From: Candidatus Sysuiplasma jiujiangense
GTDB taxonomy: Archaea; Thermoplasmatota; Thermoplasmata; Sysuiplasmatales; Sysuiplasmataceae
Length of the DNA stretch: 64,000 nucleotides
Reading direction: 5' to 3'
Assembly (NCBI GenBank): GCA_019721075.1
Contig: JAHEAD010000003.1
Span: 1 to 64,000, forward strand
In this document: in pieces, positions 1-7,189 of the stretch
Numbering within the stretch: position 1 is the first letter of the stretch
How the letters are laid out: every line of letters starts with the position of its first letter
Translations under genes and position numbers: made by a program
Notes under the pieces: generated by a model
Told to the model about the DNA's origin: nothing
Seen by the model: the letters and a program-made list of their open reading frames with translations, nothing else
Database searches by the model: none

Positions 1-460
1 CAATCATGTCGTATTCGCCGTCAACCGTGCCGTCTATCTGCAGTACCCATCTGCCGAGCAGCTGTTTGAGCCTGTCGCCGCCCTTCTCATGTATGTTTGC
101 AAAGACTTCAAGCGCTGTGCTGGAGAGGCGCCTGACATGCCTCTCCGATATGCCTATATCCAATGCGCGTGCAATCTCACTGCAGCTGCGGCCGCCAATG
201 AAGCGCATTGTCGCCGCTGACGCCATCACATCATTGGCATAGGTGCAGTGCCCGTTGACAATGTTTTTCAGCCTCCCGGAACGGAAGACAATGCGGGGGT
301 GGCCATTCCCGCATTGTCTCATGTGCTCGACAGCGACGAAGCAGCCCATATCCGCCGATCTGACGTTCCTTCTCTTCGTCTTGTACGCCAGGAGTTCGGA
401 CGAGCACACCGTGCATTCAGTGGACTCCGTGGTGAAGTGCAGTTCCACCAACAGAATCAC
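1..460 (-). CDS. IS transposase, N-terminal part (cut by window edge)
   Basis: This frame reads from a GTG at 460 off the left edge. The start overlaps the stop of the upstream ORF (GTGA), which suggests translational coupling. A Cys pair (CTVC) and further Cys/His residues form a probable N-terminal zinc ribbon. A helix-turn-helix-like stretch follows (SCSEIARALDIGISERHV), and then a segment reading LQIDGTVDGEYDMI, which would supply the first acidic residue of a DDE-type catalytic core. This is the order of many archaeal insertion-sequence transposases: zinc ribbon, HTH, DDE. I cannot assign an IS family, and the right half of the protein lies outside the window. It marks the edge of the accessory region at 0-6.6 kb. 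Confidence 0.6.
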   Translation of the reverse strand, partial: MILLVELHFTTESTECTVCSSELLAYKTKRRNVRSADMGCFVAVEHMRQCGNGHPRIVFRSGRLKNIVNGHCTYANDVMASAATMRFIGGRSCSEIARALDIGISERHVRRLSSTALEVFANIHEKGGDRLKQLLGRWVLQIDGTVDGEYDMI

Positions 461-771
461 TTGAATCTGAGCAGCAGCTTCTTCAGTTTCATGTCATTCT
501 CAATGATGATCTTCGTGATGGGCCACACATCTGTCTCCACGCCCATCTTCTTCAGTATGCGCTGCATCTCGACATCCGTCAGTTCCGTGTCTATGAGCCT
601 CCGCACATACGGGAGGAGCTGCTCGGGTGTCAGCTCCTGTATGGACTTCGGACTCTTTCCGAGATAGCCCACATATTTCATCACGACCTTGCCGCCAACC
701 CTCTTTGCATCCCACAGTTCGTAGTACTCCCTGCCTGCCTTCGTCCTTCTCTTCTTCGGATATACGGTCAT
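457..771 (-). CDS. Small basic protein upstream of the transposase (IS orfA-like)
   Basis: A 104-residue basic protein that starts MTVYPKKRRTKAGREYYELW. The N-terminal 50 residues (YYELWDAKRVGGKVVMKYVGYLGK) resemble the short beta-rich segment found at the N-terminus of several IS transposases. The C-terminal half is helical and charged. Its stop overlaps the start of the transposase frame by four bases, so the two are probably co-translated parts of one element. The gene starts just downstream of a TATA-like palindrome. The function is inferred from position and composition only; no catalytic residues are seen. Confidence 0.55.
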   Translation of the reverse strand: MTVYPKKRRTKAGREYYELWDAKRVGGKVVMKYVGYLGKSPKSIQELTPEQLLPYVRRLIDTELTDVEMQRILKKMGVETDVWPITKIIIENDMKLKKLLLRFK

Positions 772-774
772 AAC

Positions 775-790
775 AGTAGTATATACTACT
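775..790. promoter_or_regulatory. 16-bp perfect palindrome over the IS promoter
   Basis: The sequence AGTAGTATATACTACT is a perfect palindrome four bases upstream of the IS orfA start at 771. It contains a TATATA core. It may be an autoregulatory operator of the insertion sequence, overlapping its promoter, but no regulator is identified. Confidence 0.4.
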
Positions 791-867
791 AACTATTTAG
801 ACTCTTCGGTCCGAGCACACTGGCAATTCAAAAATCGAATCAAAAACGCTTATTTTCCTAACCCTTT

Positions 868-2580
868 ATGGCCGCCATAGGTGTCGACATAGGGTTGAAA
901 TACTCGATCAGATGCTCAGAGATGATTGCGATGACGATCAAGCAGCCCGAGATTCAATCTAAGAAGTATCATCACTTGATTTCAGACATAGAGCAAGGTT
1001 ACCTGAAAATCCCCAAATTCCAGCGCGACTTCGTTTGGAAGGTTGACCAAGCAGCATCCCTGATTGACAGTGTGCTAAAGGGCTATCCGATCGGTACGTT
1101 CATTCTTTGGAAGACTCGAGAAGAGCTTCGCCATTACAAGGAGATCGGAAAAGCCAAACTCCCCGAAGTTCCGAAAGGAGATGCAGTCACGTATGTCTTA
1201 GACGGCCAGCAACGTATAACGGCCCTCTTTGCAACTCGCATGGGTCTGAGAGTGGACCGCGAAGGAAAGAAGATAGACTTTGGCTCAATCTTTGTCGACC
1301 TCTCGCTAGACCCCCAAACCAGCGATTCTCTTACCACGACTGAGCATGACGTGGGTAACCTCATTTCCGTGAAGGATCTCTTGACTGGGTCTATATCCGA
1401 CTTTGCTGGTTCTTATCCGAAGCGCGATCTTGAGAGGATCGACCTCTACAGATCCCGTCTCACTGGTTATGACTTCTCGACAGTTGTAATATCTGACCAC
1501 CCGATTGATGTTGCGGTCGATGTGTTTACCCGCATCAACACTGCCGGCACGGAGCTCACACTCTTTGAGATAATGGTCGCCAAGACGTATGATGAGACCA
1601 GACGTTTTGACTTGGCGGAACGGTACAACCTTCTGGTTGAGGGCGATGGATTCGAGACCAAATGTCTCAGGGACGCAGGATTCGAAACTATCCATGACAT
1701 AACCGTACTTCAATGTATTTCGGTTTGTCTTTCCAAAGAGGCTCGCAGGGAGACCATCCTCAAACTCGAGAAGACCAAATTCATAGACTCTTGGGACGAT
1801 GTTGTAGATGGAATATTCTCGGCAGTGGACTACATTTCGACCAAGTTTAGAATTCCCGTCTCTGGCCTTCTTCCCTACGATTCACTATTAGTTCCATTTA
1901 CCTATTTCTTCACACAAATGAAAGGAAATCATCCATCTGCGGCCCAAGACAAGCTCCTCTCTCAATATTTCTGGCGAGCTGCCCTGTCGGGGAGATTTAC
2001 ATCAGCCACGGAAACCAAGTTAGGGGCTGACGTTAAGAGAATGGATCTTATCCTCAATGAAACGACTCCGGACTATTCGGACTATGATCCCATCGAGATC
2101 GATGTTGATTCTCTCAAACAGACCTACTTCTCGGCGGGGGAGAGTTTCTCCAAGGCGATCTTATGTCTTTACGCCTATTTTGAGCCAAAATCATTTCGTA
2201 ACGACTCGAAGGTCAAGCTTGACAACTCTTGGCTAAAGATAAGTACGAGCAAGAATTTCCATCACTTTTTCCCTAAGGCTTTCTTGAGAACGCAAACTTT
2301 ACCCAGTGGGAAACACTGGGACGACTGGGAAATGAATGTCGTCCCGAACATCACCTTAGTCGACGATTATCTTAACAAGCGTGACATTGGCGCCAAGCCC
2401 CCAAGCAAGTACATTCGGGCCTTTGCCAAGACTAACCCACGCCTCGAATCAACACTGAAGAGCCATCTTATCGGTGACCTTGGGGAGTTTGGAGTCTTGA
2501 ATGATGACTACGAGAAGTTTCTTACAAAGCGGTCAGAGTTAATTTCAGACGCACTGAATGCGCGAATCAACCCTCCGTAG
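868..2580 (+). CDS. DUF262/DUF1524 HNH protein (GmrSD-like restriction enzyme)
   Basis: The N-terminal DUF262 domain is recognisable by IPKFQRDFVW (residues 48-57) and LDGQQRITAL (111-120), the ParB-like nucleotide-binding motifs of GmrS/DndB-type proteins. Near residue 463 a His pair (FHHFFPKAFL), followed by NVVPNITLVDDYLNKRDIG, matches the HNH nuclease of DUF1524 (GmrD). Both halves are therefore fused in 570 residues, as in many single-chain type IV restriction enzymes that cleave modified phage DNA. The start is uncertain: ATGs at 922 and 931 also fit, and the TATA-like cttatttt at 850 is too close for 868 to be leaderless. Codon use looks more AT-rich than in neighbouring genes, consistent with transfer. 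No partner gene lies beside it. Confidence 0.8.
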   Translation: MAAIGVDIGLKYSIRCSEMIAMTIKQPEIQSKKYHHLISDIEQGYLKIPKFQRDFVWKVDQAASLIDSVLKGYPIGTFILWKTREELRHYKEIGKAKLPEVPKGDAVTYVLDGQQRITALFATRMGLRVDREGKKIDFGSIFVDLSLDPQTSDSLTTTEHDVGNLISVKDLLTGSISDFAGSYPKRDLERIDLYRSRLTGYDFSTVVISDHPIDVAVDVFTRINTAGTELTLFEIMVAKTYDETRRFDLAERYNLLVEGDGFETKCLRDAGFETIHDITVLQCISVCLSKEARRETILKLEKTKFIDSWDDVVDGIFSAVDYISTKFRIPVSGLLPYDSLLVPFTYFFTQMKGNHPSAAQDKLLSQYFWRAALSGRFTSATETKLGADVKRMDLILNETTPDYSDYDPIEIDVDSLKQTYFSAGESFSKAILCLYAYFEPKSFRNDSKVKLDNSWLKISTSKNFHHFFPKAFLRTQTLPSGKHWDDWEMNVVPNITLVDDYLNKRDIGAKPPSKYIRAFAKTNPRLESTLKSHLIGDLGEFGVLNDDYEKFLTKRSELISDALNARINPP

Positions 2581-2969
2581 TCTGCGGAGGCACTGTCCAT
2601 ACTCGTTTGCAAACTCACTTACATGCCATACCATCAAATAGGCTGAGTCATCCTTACTTCGGATCTTTGTTTACAATGAAGAAGGAAAAGAGTTTTGAGT
2701 CACGCTACTAGTCATATGGAGAAATGGGATAAATAGCAGGCCATGCACTATCCGGCCTCAATTGAATTCTTTATCAACGGACGTAAACGCACCAAAGGGG
2801 CCGAATCCCTCCACGCCCGCCATGTTAAGGCAGCTGTCGACCTATTGGTTCCGCTGCTGTTTTGAGTCAAGGGTTCCAGCCCTTTTGATCCCACGTCTCC
2901 ATTCCACAACTTGACTTGGGAAAGGAGCGAGCACTGCGTGCTGACAAAATATGAGCTGTCCTGATACCG
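2581..2969. other. Gene-free stretch between restriction gene and first TA module
   Basis: About 390 bases without a supported gene. It contains the first of three 38-bp direct repeats (2783-2820). Otherwise I see only low-information sequence with a run of imperfect complementary segments around 2840-2910. Confidence 0.5.
2783..2820 (+). repeat. 38-bp direct repeat, copy A (tRNA 3'-end-like)
   Basis: This copy begins GTAAACGC and ends CCGAATCCCTCCACGCCCGC. It is exactly the same length as copies at 3725-3762 and 4710-4747 and in the same orientation. The first eight bases and most of the last 20 are shared; the middle varies. The right half resembles the T-loop and acceptor 3' strand of a tRNA, as in integration (att) sites. 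No matching full tRNA lies in this window. Confidence 0.65.
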
Positions 2970-3371
2970 TCAAAAACTCAGCATTTCGAGATTTGTTTCC
3001 TTTTCAATGACTGCAAAGTGCCTGATGTCGTTGGTCAATATTACACATCCGCTATTCAGGGCCTGTGCTGCTATGAGTATGTCCATATCGGGAACTCTCC
3101 CGCCCTTTAATGAAAGCCTTGCCATCATATCAGAAGCAGTTCTTGAGTCGTCATGAGTAAAAGGCAATGTTGCTGCATTGTTGAAAAACGCGCTAACCTC
3201 CTTATAATGGGATTTCAGGCTTTTCCCTTCTGAAAACCTTTCGCCCATCAATACTTCGTATGCGCATAATGAGCCAGTATAGATCTCGTCTGCCTTTTCA
3301 ATTGCAAGAAGGACCTTGGTGTTGTTGGCAAACAACTCTATTATAGCCGAAGAATCGAGAAACAGTTTCAC
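2970..3371 (-). CDS. vapC: PIN-domain toxin ribonuclease (VapC)
   Basis: A 133-residue PIN domain. The acidic metal-binding residues are visible: D6 in FLDSSAI, E39 in CAYEV, D95/D97 in RVPDMDILIAA, and D115 in ILTNDIRHF. VapC toxins cleave RNA, often tRNA or rRNA, and are neutralised by the VapB encoded with them. The start overlaps the end of the upstream antitoxin gene by four bases, the usual vapBC coupling. It lies between 38-bp repeat copies A and B. Confidence 0.9.
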   Translation of the reverse strand: MKLFLDSSAIIELFANNTKVLLAIEKADEIYTGSLCAYEVLMGERFSEGKSLKSHYKEVSAFFNNAATLPFTHDDSRTASDMMARLSLKGGRVPDMDILIAAQALNSGCVILTNDIRHFAVIEKETNLEMLSF

Positions 3372-3574
3372 AGTCTCGCCTTGAGACCACTTCTTACCTT
3401 CAACACTGCCTTATGCAGTTCCAGAGCTTCATTCCTGTCGATCAAACCCGCGAATTTCAAAATGGACACTTTGTTGGTCTGCTTTGTGCTATCAGCCAGC
3501 TCAGAGAGAAGTTCGGAAAAGCTCTTGTTTCCCTTGATTCTAATGAGTTTTTCGTAGGCCTGGTCGTTGATCAT
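3368..3574 (-). CDS. vapB: VapB antitoxin (DUF217/UPF0330 type)
   Basis: A 68-residue protein that opens MINDQAYEKLIRIKGNKSFS, the pattern of the DUF217 VapB antitoxins (ITDEAYERLK..KG..SFSE). The N-terminus is expected to bind DNA and the basic C-terminus to wrap the toxin. An in-frame TAA lies 9 bases upstream of the ATG, which fixes it as the first possible start. A TATA-like CATATAAC on the minus strand at 3600-3607 sits about 27 bases upstream, so the transcript is probably leaderless. Three 11-bp direct repeats just beyond the TATA box are a likely operator. Confidence 0.85.
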   Translation of the reverse strand: MINDQAYEKLIRIKGNKSFSELLSELADSTKQTNKVSILKFAGLIDRNEALELHKAVLKVRSGLKARL

Positions 3575-3607
3575 AATTGTCTTAATATTACCACCTTAGT
3601 GTTATAT

Positions 3608-3647
3608 GTATACAATCTGTATACAGTCTGTATACAATCTGTATATT
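3608..3647. promoter_or_regulatory. Three-and-a-half 11-bp direct repeats, putative vapBC operator
   Basis: The unit GTATACAATCT occurs at 3608, again at 3619 with one change (GTATACAGTCT), and again at 3630. It is followed by a partial copy (GTATATT). Each unit carries the palindrome GTATAC at exactly 11-bp spacing, about one helical turn. The array lies directly upstream of the TATA box of the minus-strand vapB at 3574. A cooperative binding site for the VapB-VapC complex is the simplest reading; this is inference from position and phasing. Confidence 0.55.
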
Positions 3648-3724
3648 TAGCTATCCCTCTTTATTCCCGCAAAACAGTCCTCTTCGAAATTCGGAAAGAG
3701 GGGAGGAGCCTGAAAGGATACGAT

Positions 3725-3762
3725 GTAAACGCGCTTCTTGAGTCGAGTCCCACCACGCCCGC
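3725..3762 (+). repeat. 38-bp direct repeat, copy B
   Basis: This copy begins GTAAACGC and ends GTCGAGTCCCACCACGCCCGC with the variable middle GCTTCTTGA. It has the same length and orientation as copies A and C, and separates the minus-strand vapBC from the plus-strand one. Confidence 0.65.
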
Positions 3763-3970
3763 TCTGTTCAGGCGCGCGCCCGTTTATTTCTTCGATTTCC
3801 CCTTCGAGTCGAAAGGCATAATTCAGTCCTTACTTTCCGCTTAGGAGAGTCGTCTTCTAAAAAGATTGGATGTTGCCTGTTTCGATCCTGTCAGTAGTCT
3901 TCTGTTGCCCAAACACAGAATCCAGCCTGCCAGAAAACCGGACCGTGCGTTCGGCAGGCCCATGCCAAGT

Positions 3971-3991
3971 GATATAAGTGTGTGCACACAT
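3971..3991 (+). promoter_or_regulatory. TATA box and adjoining palindrome before vapB
   Basis: GATATAAG at 3971-3978 is a TATA box about 26-33 bases before the ATG at 4004, fitting a leaderless transcript. Immediately after it comes TGTGTGCACACA (3979-3990), a perfect palindrome placed where a repressor would block initiation. It is a candidate VapB operator. Confidence 0.5.
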
Positions 3992-4003
3992 ACACATACT
4001 TGT

Positions 4004-4237
4004 ATGGCAACGAAAAATATCTCCATCACAAATGAAGCATACGAGTCACTGAAACGAGAAAGGAGGGGGAATGAAAGTTTCACTGAAGTCATCCTCAGAT
4101 TGGCCCATACGAGGGGCAGCCTGTCAGATTGCTTTGGGATCTGGAAGCTGACAGATCATGAGGAGACCAAAATCAATATGGAGCTGTCGAAGGGATGGCA
4201 AGCGATGAGGGAGAGGATCAGGAATGAAGTGCCTTGA
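4004..4237 (+). CDS. vapB: VapB antitoxin (DUF217 type)
   Basis: A 77-residue protein that begins MATKNISITNEAYESLKRER, the DUF217 antitoxin signature. The frame is open 46 codons further upstream, but the ATG at 4004 is preferred because the family begins here and because a TATA box lies 26-33 bases before it. The C-terminal part is amphipathic and charged, as expected for toxin binding. Its 3' end overlaps the vapC start by 14 bases. Confidence 0.85.
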   Translation: MATKNISITNEAYESLKRERRGNESFTEVILRLAHTRGSLSDCFGIWKLTDHEETKINMELSKGWQAMRERIRNEVP

Positions 4238-4616
4238 CACAGACTTCCTGATAGCCATCCTGAGAGGGAAACCTGAGGCAAGGGGCAAGCTCAGAGAGCT
4301 GGATGACGAGGGTAGGCAGGCAACCACGATAGTAAACTCGTTCGAGCTCTTCTATGGCGCTCACCGCTCAAGGGATAAGAAAGGAAGCGTACGGAAGGTG
4401 AAGAATCTTCTGGAAAGACTTGACGTACTTCCACTGAGCATGGAATCTTCGGAGCGGGCGGGAGAAAACTCGGCTTACCTGGCTTCACAGGGGGAATCTG
4501 TCGACTTTCGAGATGCCATGATAGCTGCTGTTGCAGTATCGAATGGTCTTACGCTGGTAACAAACAATAAGAACCATTTCTCACGCTTCCAAGACTTGGA
4601 ACTTGAATCATGGTGA
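4224..4616 (+). CDS. vapC: PIN-domain toxin ribonuclease (VapC)
   Basis: A 130-residue PIN domain with D5 and D7 in CLDTDFLI, E41 in NSFELF, and D94/D97 in SVDFRDAMIAA. The fourth acidic position is Asn-Asn (N114/N115 in LVTNNKNHF), which is common in this VapC subgroup. It overlaps the upstream antitoxin and lies between repeat copies B and C. Orientation is opposite to the previous module, so the repeat array does not dictate transcription direction. Confidence 0.9.
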   Translation: MKCLDTDFLIAILRGKPEARGKLRELDDEGRQATTIVNSFELFYGAHRSRDKKGSVRKVKNLLERLDVLPLSMESSERAGENSAYLASQGESVDFRDAMIAAVAVSNGLTLVTNNKNHFSRFQDLELESW

Positions 4617-4709
4617 AGGACAATGAGCGGAAGTTTCTCCACGAGAAGTGTTCACTTCATTCACAGACTTCGGCTCCGCTGGACAAATGCATCTCAAGCG
4701 TGACACTGT

Positions 4710-4747
4710 GTAAACGCATTAAGAGAACCGAATCCCGCCACGCCCGC
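4710..4747 (+). repeat. 38-bp direct repeat, copy C
   Basis: This copy begins GTAAACGC and ends ACCGAATCCCGCCACGCCCGC. It is 985 bases after copy B, as copy B is 942 bases after copy A. The third toxin-antitoxin module follows it. Confidence 0.65.
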
Positions 4748-4835
4748 TGGGCAATGTACGGAGTCCGGGATTCGACAGACTGCTACCTGGCCAATTGCAG
4801 CGATCTGTACAGAAAACAGTATGGAATCGATACGG

Positions 4836-5279
4836 TCAAAACAAGAGGCAATGATCTTCAATCTGCTCTTGCCGTTCCGGATGCAGTTTATAACCCAGTG
4901 TCCTGAAATCGGAATCGAATGCGAACACGTCAGTTATCCCGAGAGCGTCCATGGCTACTGAACTTGAGCAGTCTGCAAAACTCAGCATCCTGTCTTTGAA
5001 TCTGAGGAGCTTTTCCAGTGCGAGGGAAAAGTCGTTCTCGCCAATCCGGAGGGTCTTCACGTTTGAGCTCTGAGCGACAGACCCGGCAAAGCGCGCGGCC
5101 AATTCCGTTCCCTTCCTGATCCTCAACAGGGTATATGTTTCTGCAAGAACGTAATCCGTTGTGATCATCTTACCGAATTCGCCGGACGATATGGCTTCGA
5201 GGAAAGCTATTGCAGGAGCATGGTTGATGTTGTCGGCCACGGCGAGAGCATACCATGCGCCAGTGTCGGCGAATATCAT
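4836..5279 (-). CDS. vapC: PIN-domain toxin ribonuclease (VapC)
   Basis: A 147-residue PIN domain beginning MIFADTGAWYAL, with D5, E47 in VLAETY, D103 in SFADCSS, and D122/D124 in AFDSDFRTLGY. It belongs to a different PIN subgroup from the two modules to its left (TGAWYAL... FDSDF). The antitoxin is upstream on the same strand and its frame runs on into this gene. The product should act as an RNase inhibited by that antitoxin. Confidence 0.88.
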   Translation of the reverse strand: MIFADTGAWYALAVADNINHAPAIAFLEAISSGEFGKMITTDYVLAETYTLLRIRKGTELAARFAGSVAQSSNVKTLRIGENDFSLALEKLLRFKDRMLSFADCSSSVAMDALGITDVFAFDSDFRTLGYKLHPERQEQIEDHCLLF

Positions 5280-5514
5280 TTTTGCAGCCGTAAATTATGA
5301 TATCATTATCAGTCGATGTCTTTTCCTTCCTGCCTGCCTTTCCTGTCATTGGAAACGCCCTGAAAAATGGATCTTTAACATCAACATTGTCTGAGAGCAA
5401 ATGCGATTTCAGTGCTTCTCTTATGACTTCCTGCAGGGTCTTGTGCTCGTCAGTGGCCCTCTTTTTCAGGAGAAGATGCTCCGCTTCTGGAATCTCGGCC
5501 TGAACTAGTTTCAT
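5170..5514 (-). CDS. vapB: Antitoxin paired with PIN toxin, possibly with read-through C-terminus
   Basis: The protein starts MKLVQAEIPEAEHLLLKKRA and continues with a helix (LQEVIREALKSHL) that looks like a ribbon-helix-helix/VapB-type antitoxin. In similar modules the antitoxin ends around a sequence such as STDNDIIIYG, next to the toxin ATG. Here no stop occurs there, and the frame continues about 33 more residues inside the toxin gene in another frame. The functional antitoxin probably comprises the first 75-80 residues. A TATA-like AATATATTG lies about 30 bases before the ATG at 5514. The frame is open further upstream, but that part is not antitoxin-like. Confidence 0.65.
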   Translation of the reverse strand: MKLVQAEIPEAEHLLLKKRATDEHKTLQEVIREALKSHLLSDNVDVKDPFFRAFPMTGKAGRKEKTSTDNDIIIYGCKNDIRRHWRMVCSRRGRQHQPCSCNSFPRSHIVRRIR

Positions 5515-5644
5515 AATTAATGAACCATTTTCCACATATCTCAATATATTGGAGTTACTGAAAAACCGGCTGCCAAAGCACCGGGCCGGTTTGCAATTTT
5601 CAACATTGTTTGCCTTCCAGTCGCACAGGGATTGTGCCACCTTA

Positions 5645-6640
5645 TCAGAAATTGCGAATCAGAAGTTCAAGAGCGCCGGTCCGGCCGGAACCGTTGCAGT
5701 TTATTGCACGCAGGGCCTTCAATTTTTCATAGTAATAATTATGTCCCGCAGGTCTCGTCCTGTCGAAGAGCCTTTTGACGAAAGCCGAATCAGCATTGCT
5801 CACAACAACCTTGCAGCCTCTTTCCGTTAGTATGCTGACAATCTCAGCAAGCCTTGCCTGATCGGCTCCGGTAAACAGAGAGGCGTTGTAACCTGTAAAA
5901 CCCCTGTTGCTGTCAGAGTAGTAAGGCGGATCGAGATAAACAAAATCGTTCTTTCCTGCATTCTGAAGAAGTACTTCGGCATAATCACGCCGAAGCAACT
6001 CGATCCCCTCCCTGTTCAATAGGGCATGAATATTCCTGAGGTTCTTTTCATGGAACAGTGTAACGTCCGGGTAGTCCCCGTAAGGGACGTTGAACTCCCC
6101 TTTGCTGTTGACCCTGTACAGGCCGTTGAATGAGGTCTTATTCAGGAAAATAAACCATGCGGCCCTTTCGACAGGACTGGACTCAAGACCGGGCGGTAGT
6201 GAGCGGATACTGGTATAGAATAATTTTTTGTCTGATCTGCTGTTACGAATAGCCCTGAAATCCCTTTGAAGTCCTGTGAGCTGCCCGATGAGGTTGCCCA
6301 AATCATCGCGTATCACCTCATATGCGTTGATCAGATCGGCATTCAAATCAGAGACTGTTGCCTTCAGGGATGGTTTCAGGTACGCCAGGTGAAAAAAGAC
6401 GGATCCGCCACCCAGGAAGGGCTCAAAATAGCGATTGAAGGATTTCGGAAAATAGCACTCCAGGCGCCTGATGAGCTGAGTTTTGCCCCCTGCCCACTTT
6501 ACAAACGGAGTGCACTTCGGCACATCATGAGGAATGCGGTGCGTCGCCCTGCCACGGCGGCTGCTCATTGCCGGGACCGAAGCATGGAGCAATCTGGTTC
6601 CGCCTGACATCGAATCTTTACTCCCCGGGATAACTCGCAC
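5645..6640 (-). CDS. DNA adenine-N6 methyltransferase (Dam/D12 class)
   Basis: This transfers a methyl group from S-adenosylmethionine to adenine in DNA. The SAM motif appears as FVKWAGGKTQL (residues 46-56) and FEPFLGGGSVFFHL (72-84). NKTSFNGLYRVNSKGEFN (167-184) and the catalytic VYLDPPYY (234-241) identify the D12 class that includes Dam and M.DpnM; many members modify GATC. The first ~40 residues are not conserved, so the start may be M25 (6568). No restriction partner sits beside it, so it is either an orphan methylase or protects against one of the HNH enzymes in the window. It ends the first accessory region. Confidence 0.9.
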   Translation of the reverse strand: MRVIPGSKDSMSGGTRLLHASVPAMSSRRGRATHRIPHDVPKCTPFVKWAGGKTQLIRRLECYFPKSFNRYFEPFLGGGSVFFHLAYLKPSLKATVSDLNADLINAYEVIRDDLGNLIGQLTGLQRDFRAIRNSRSDKKLFYTSIRSLPPGLESSPVERAAWFIFLNKTSFNGLYRVNSKGEFNVPYGDYPDVTLFHEKNLRNIHALLNREGIELLRRDYAEVLLQNAGKNDFVYLDPPYYSDSNRGFTGYNASLFTGADQARLAEIVSILTERGCKVVVSNADSAFVKRLFDRTRPAGHNYYYEKLKALRAINCNGSGRTGALELLIRNF

Positions 6641-6830
6641 CGTCCTCAGGAAACTTTTCGGTATATTCAGTCTTATCCCTGACTGCGGTTTGCGGCATCG
6701 GCAGCAGGAGCGGCCTGCCTCTGTTCCTCAAATATCATATTCCGCTCAGCCGGTCTCCTGCCGCCTGGTATTACCGTTCAACACCACCGGACAGACTCGT
6801 TCTGCCTGAATGCATCCCGACAGTATGCCG

Positions 6831-6971
6831 TTAAACCATGGCATCGTGCATCAGCCCGTCGGAGAACCGGACATGCTCGCACCTGCAGAACGCGGGGAAT
6901 TGCCCGCATGTGGGGCAGGCTCCGACGCTGTCCGTGGGCCTTCCGCACTTACAGAACCTGGCATGAGGCAT
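6831..6971 (-). CDS. 46-residue Cys-rich putative zinc protein
   Basis: This reads MPHARFCKCGRPTDSVGACP and continues with TCGQFPAFCRCEHVRFSDGL. Six cysteines fall in the pattern CxC, CxxC, CxC (residues 7, 9, 19, 22, 29, 31) with a following His at 33, which suggests one or two zinc sites. A stop follows at 6831. The gene lies upstream of and on the same strand as the methylase, separated by about 190 bases. I do not recognise the family. The regular Cys spacing in a short frame argues that it is real; function unknown. Confidence 0.5.
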   Translation of the reverse strand: MPHARFCKCGRPTDSVGACPTCGQFPAFCRCEHVRFSDGLMHDAMV

Positions 6972-7189
6972 TTACCGCACCGGCTTTGCTGTATCTGTTA
7001 ATGGCCTTTCGAAATGATTAACTTTTTCGTTCTACCTGCATTGCCCCTTAATTAGGCTGCTTCCCGTTTGCAGGGCAAAAACAATGCTGTGAAAATGATC
7101 TGCCGAATTTCAGAATAATGCCAGTCCGGAAGCGAAACTGCAGAGGAGCACGGCCATGTCAGGCTGCTGGGGGCAAATGACGCAGCATG

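Noticed and set aside
2783-4747. Three regularly spaced 38-bp direct repeats as a CRISPR array
   Set aside because: Spacing is about 1 kb, the spacers are coding toxin-antitoxin genes, and the repeats are imperfect. No cas genes are present.
2783-4747. The 38-bp repeats as complete tRNA genes
   Set aside because: Only the T-loop/acceptor-like right half is recognisable. No 5' acceptor strand, D-arm or anticodon arm can be folded with it.
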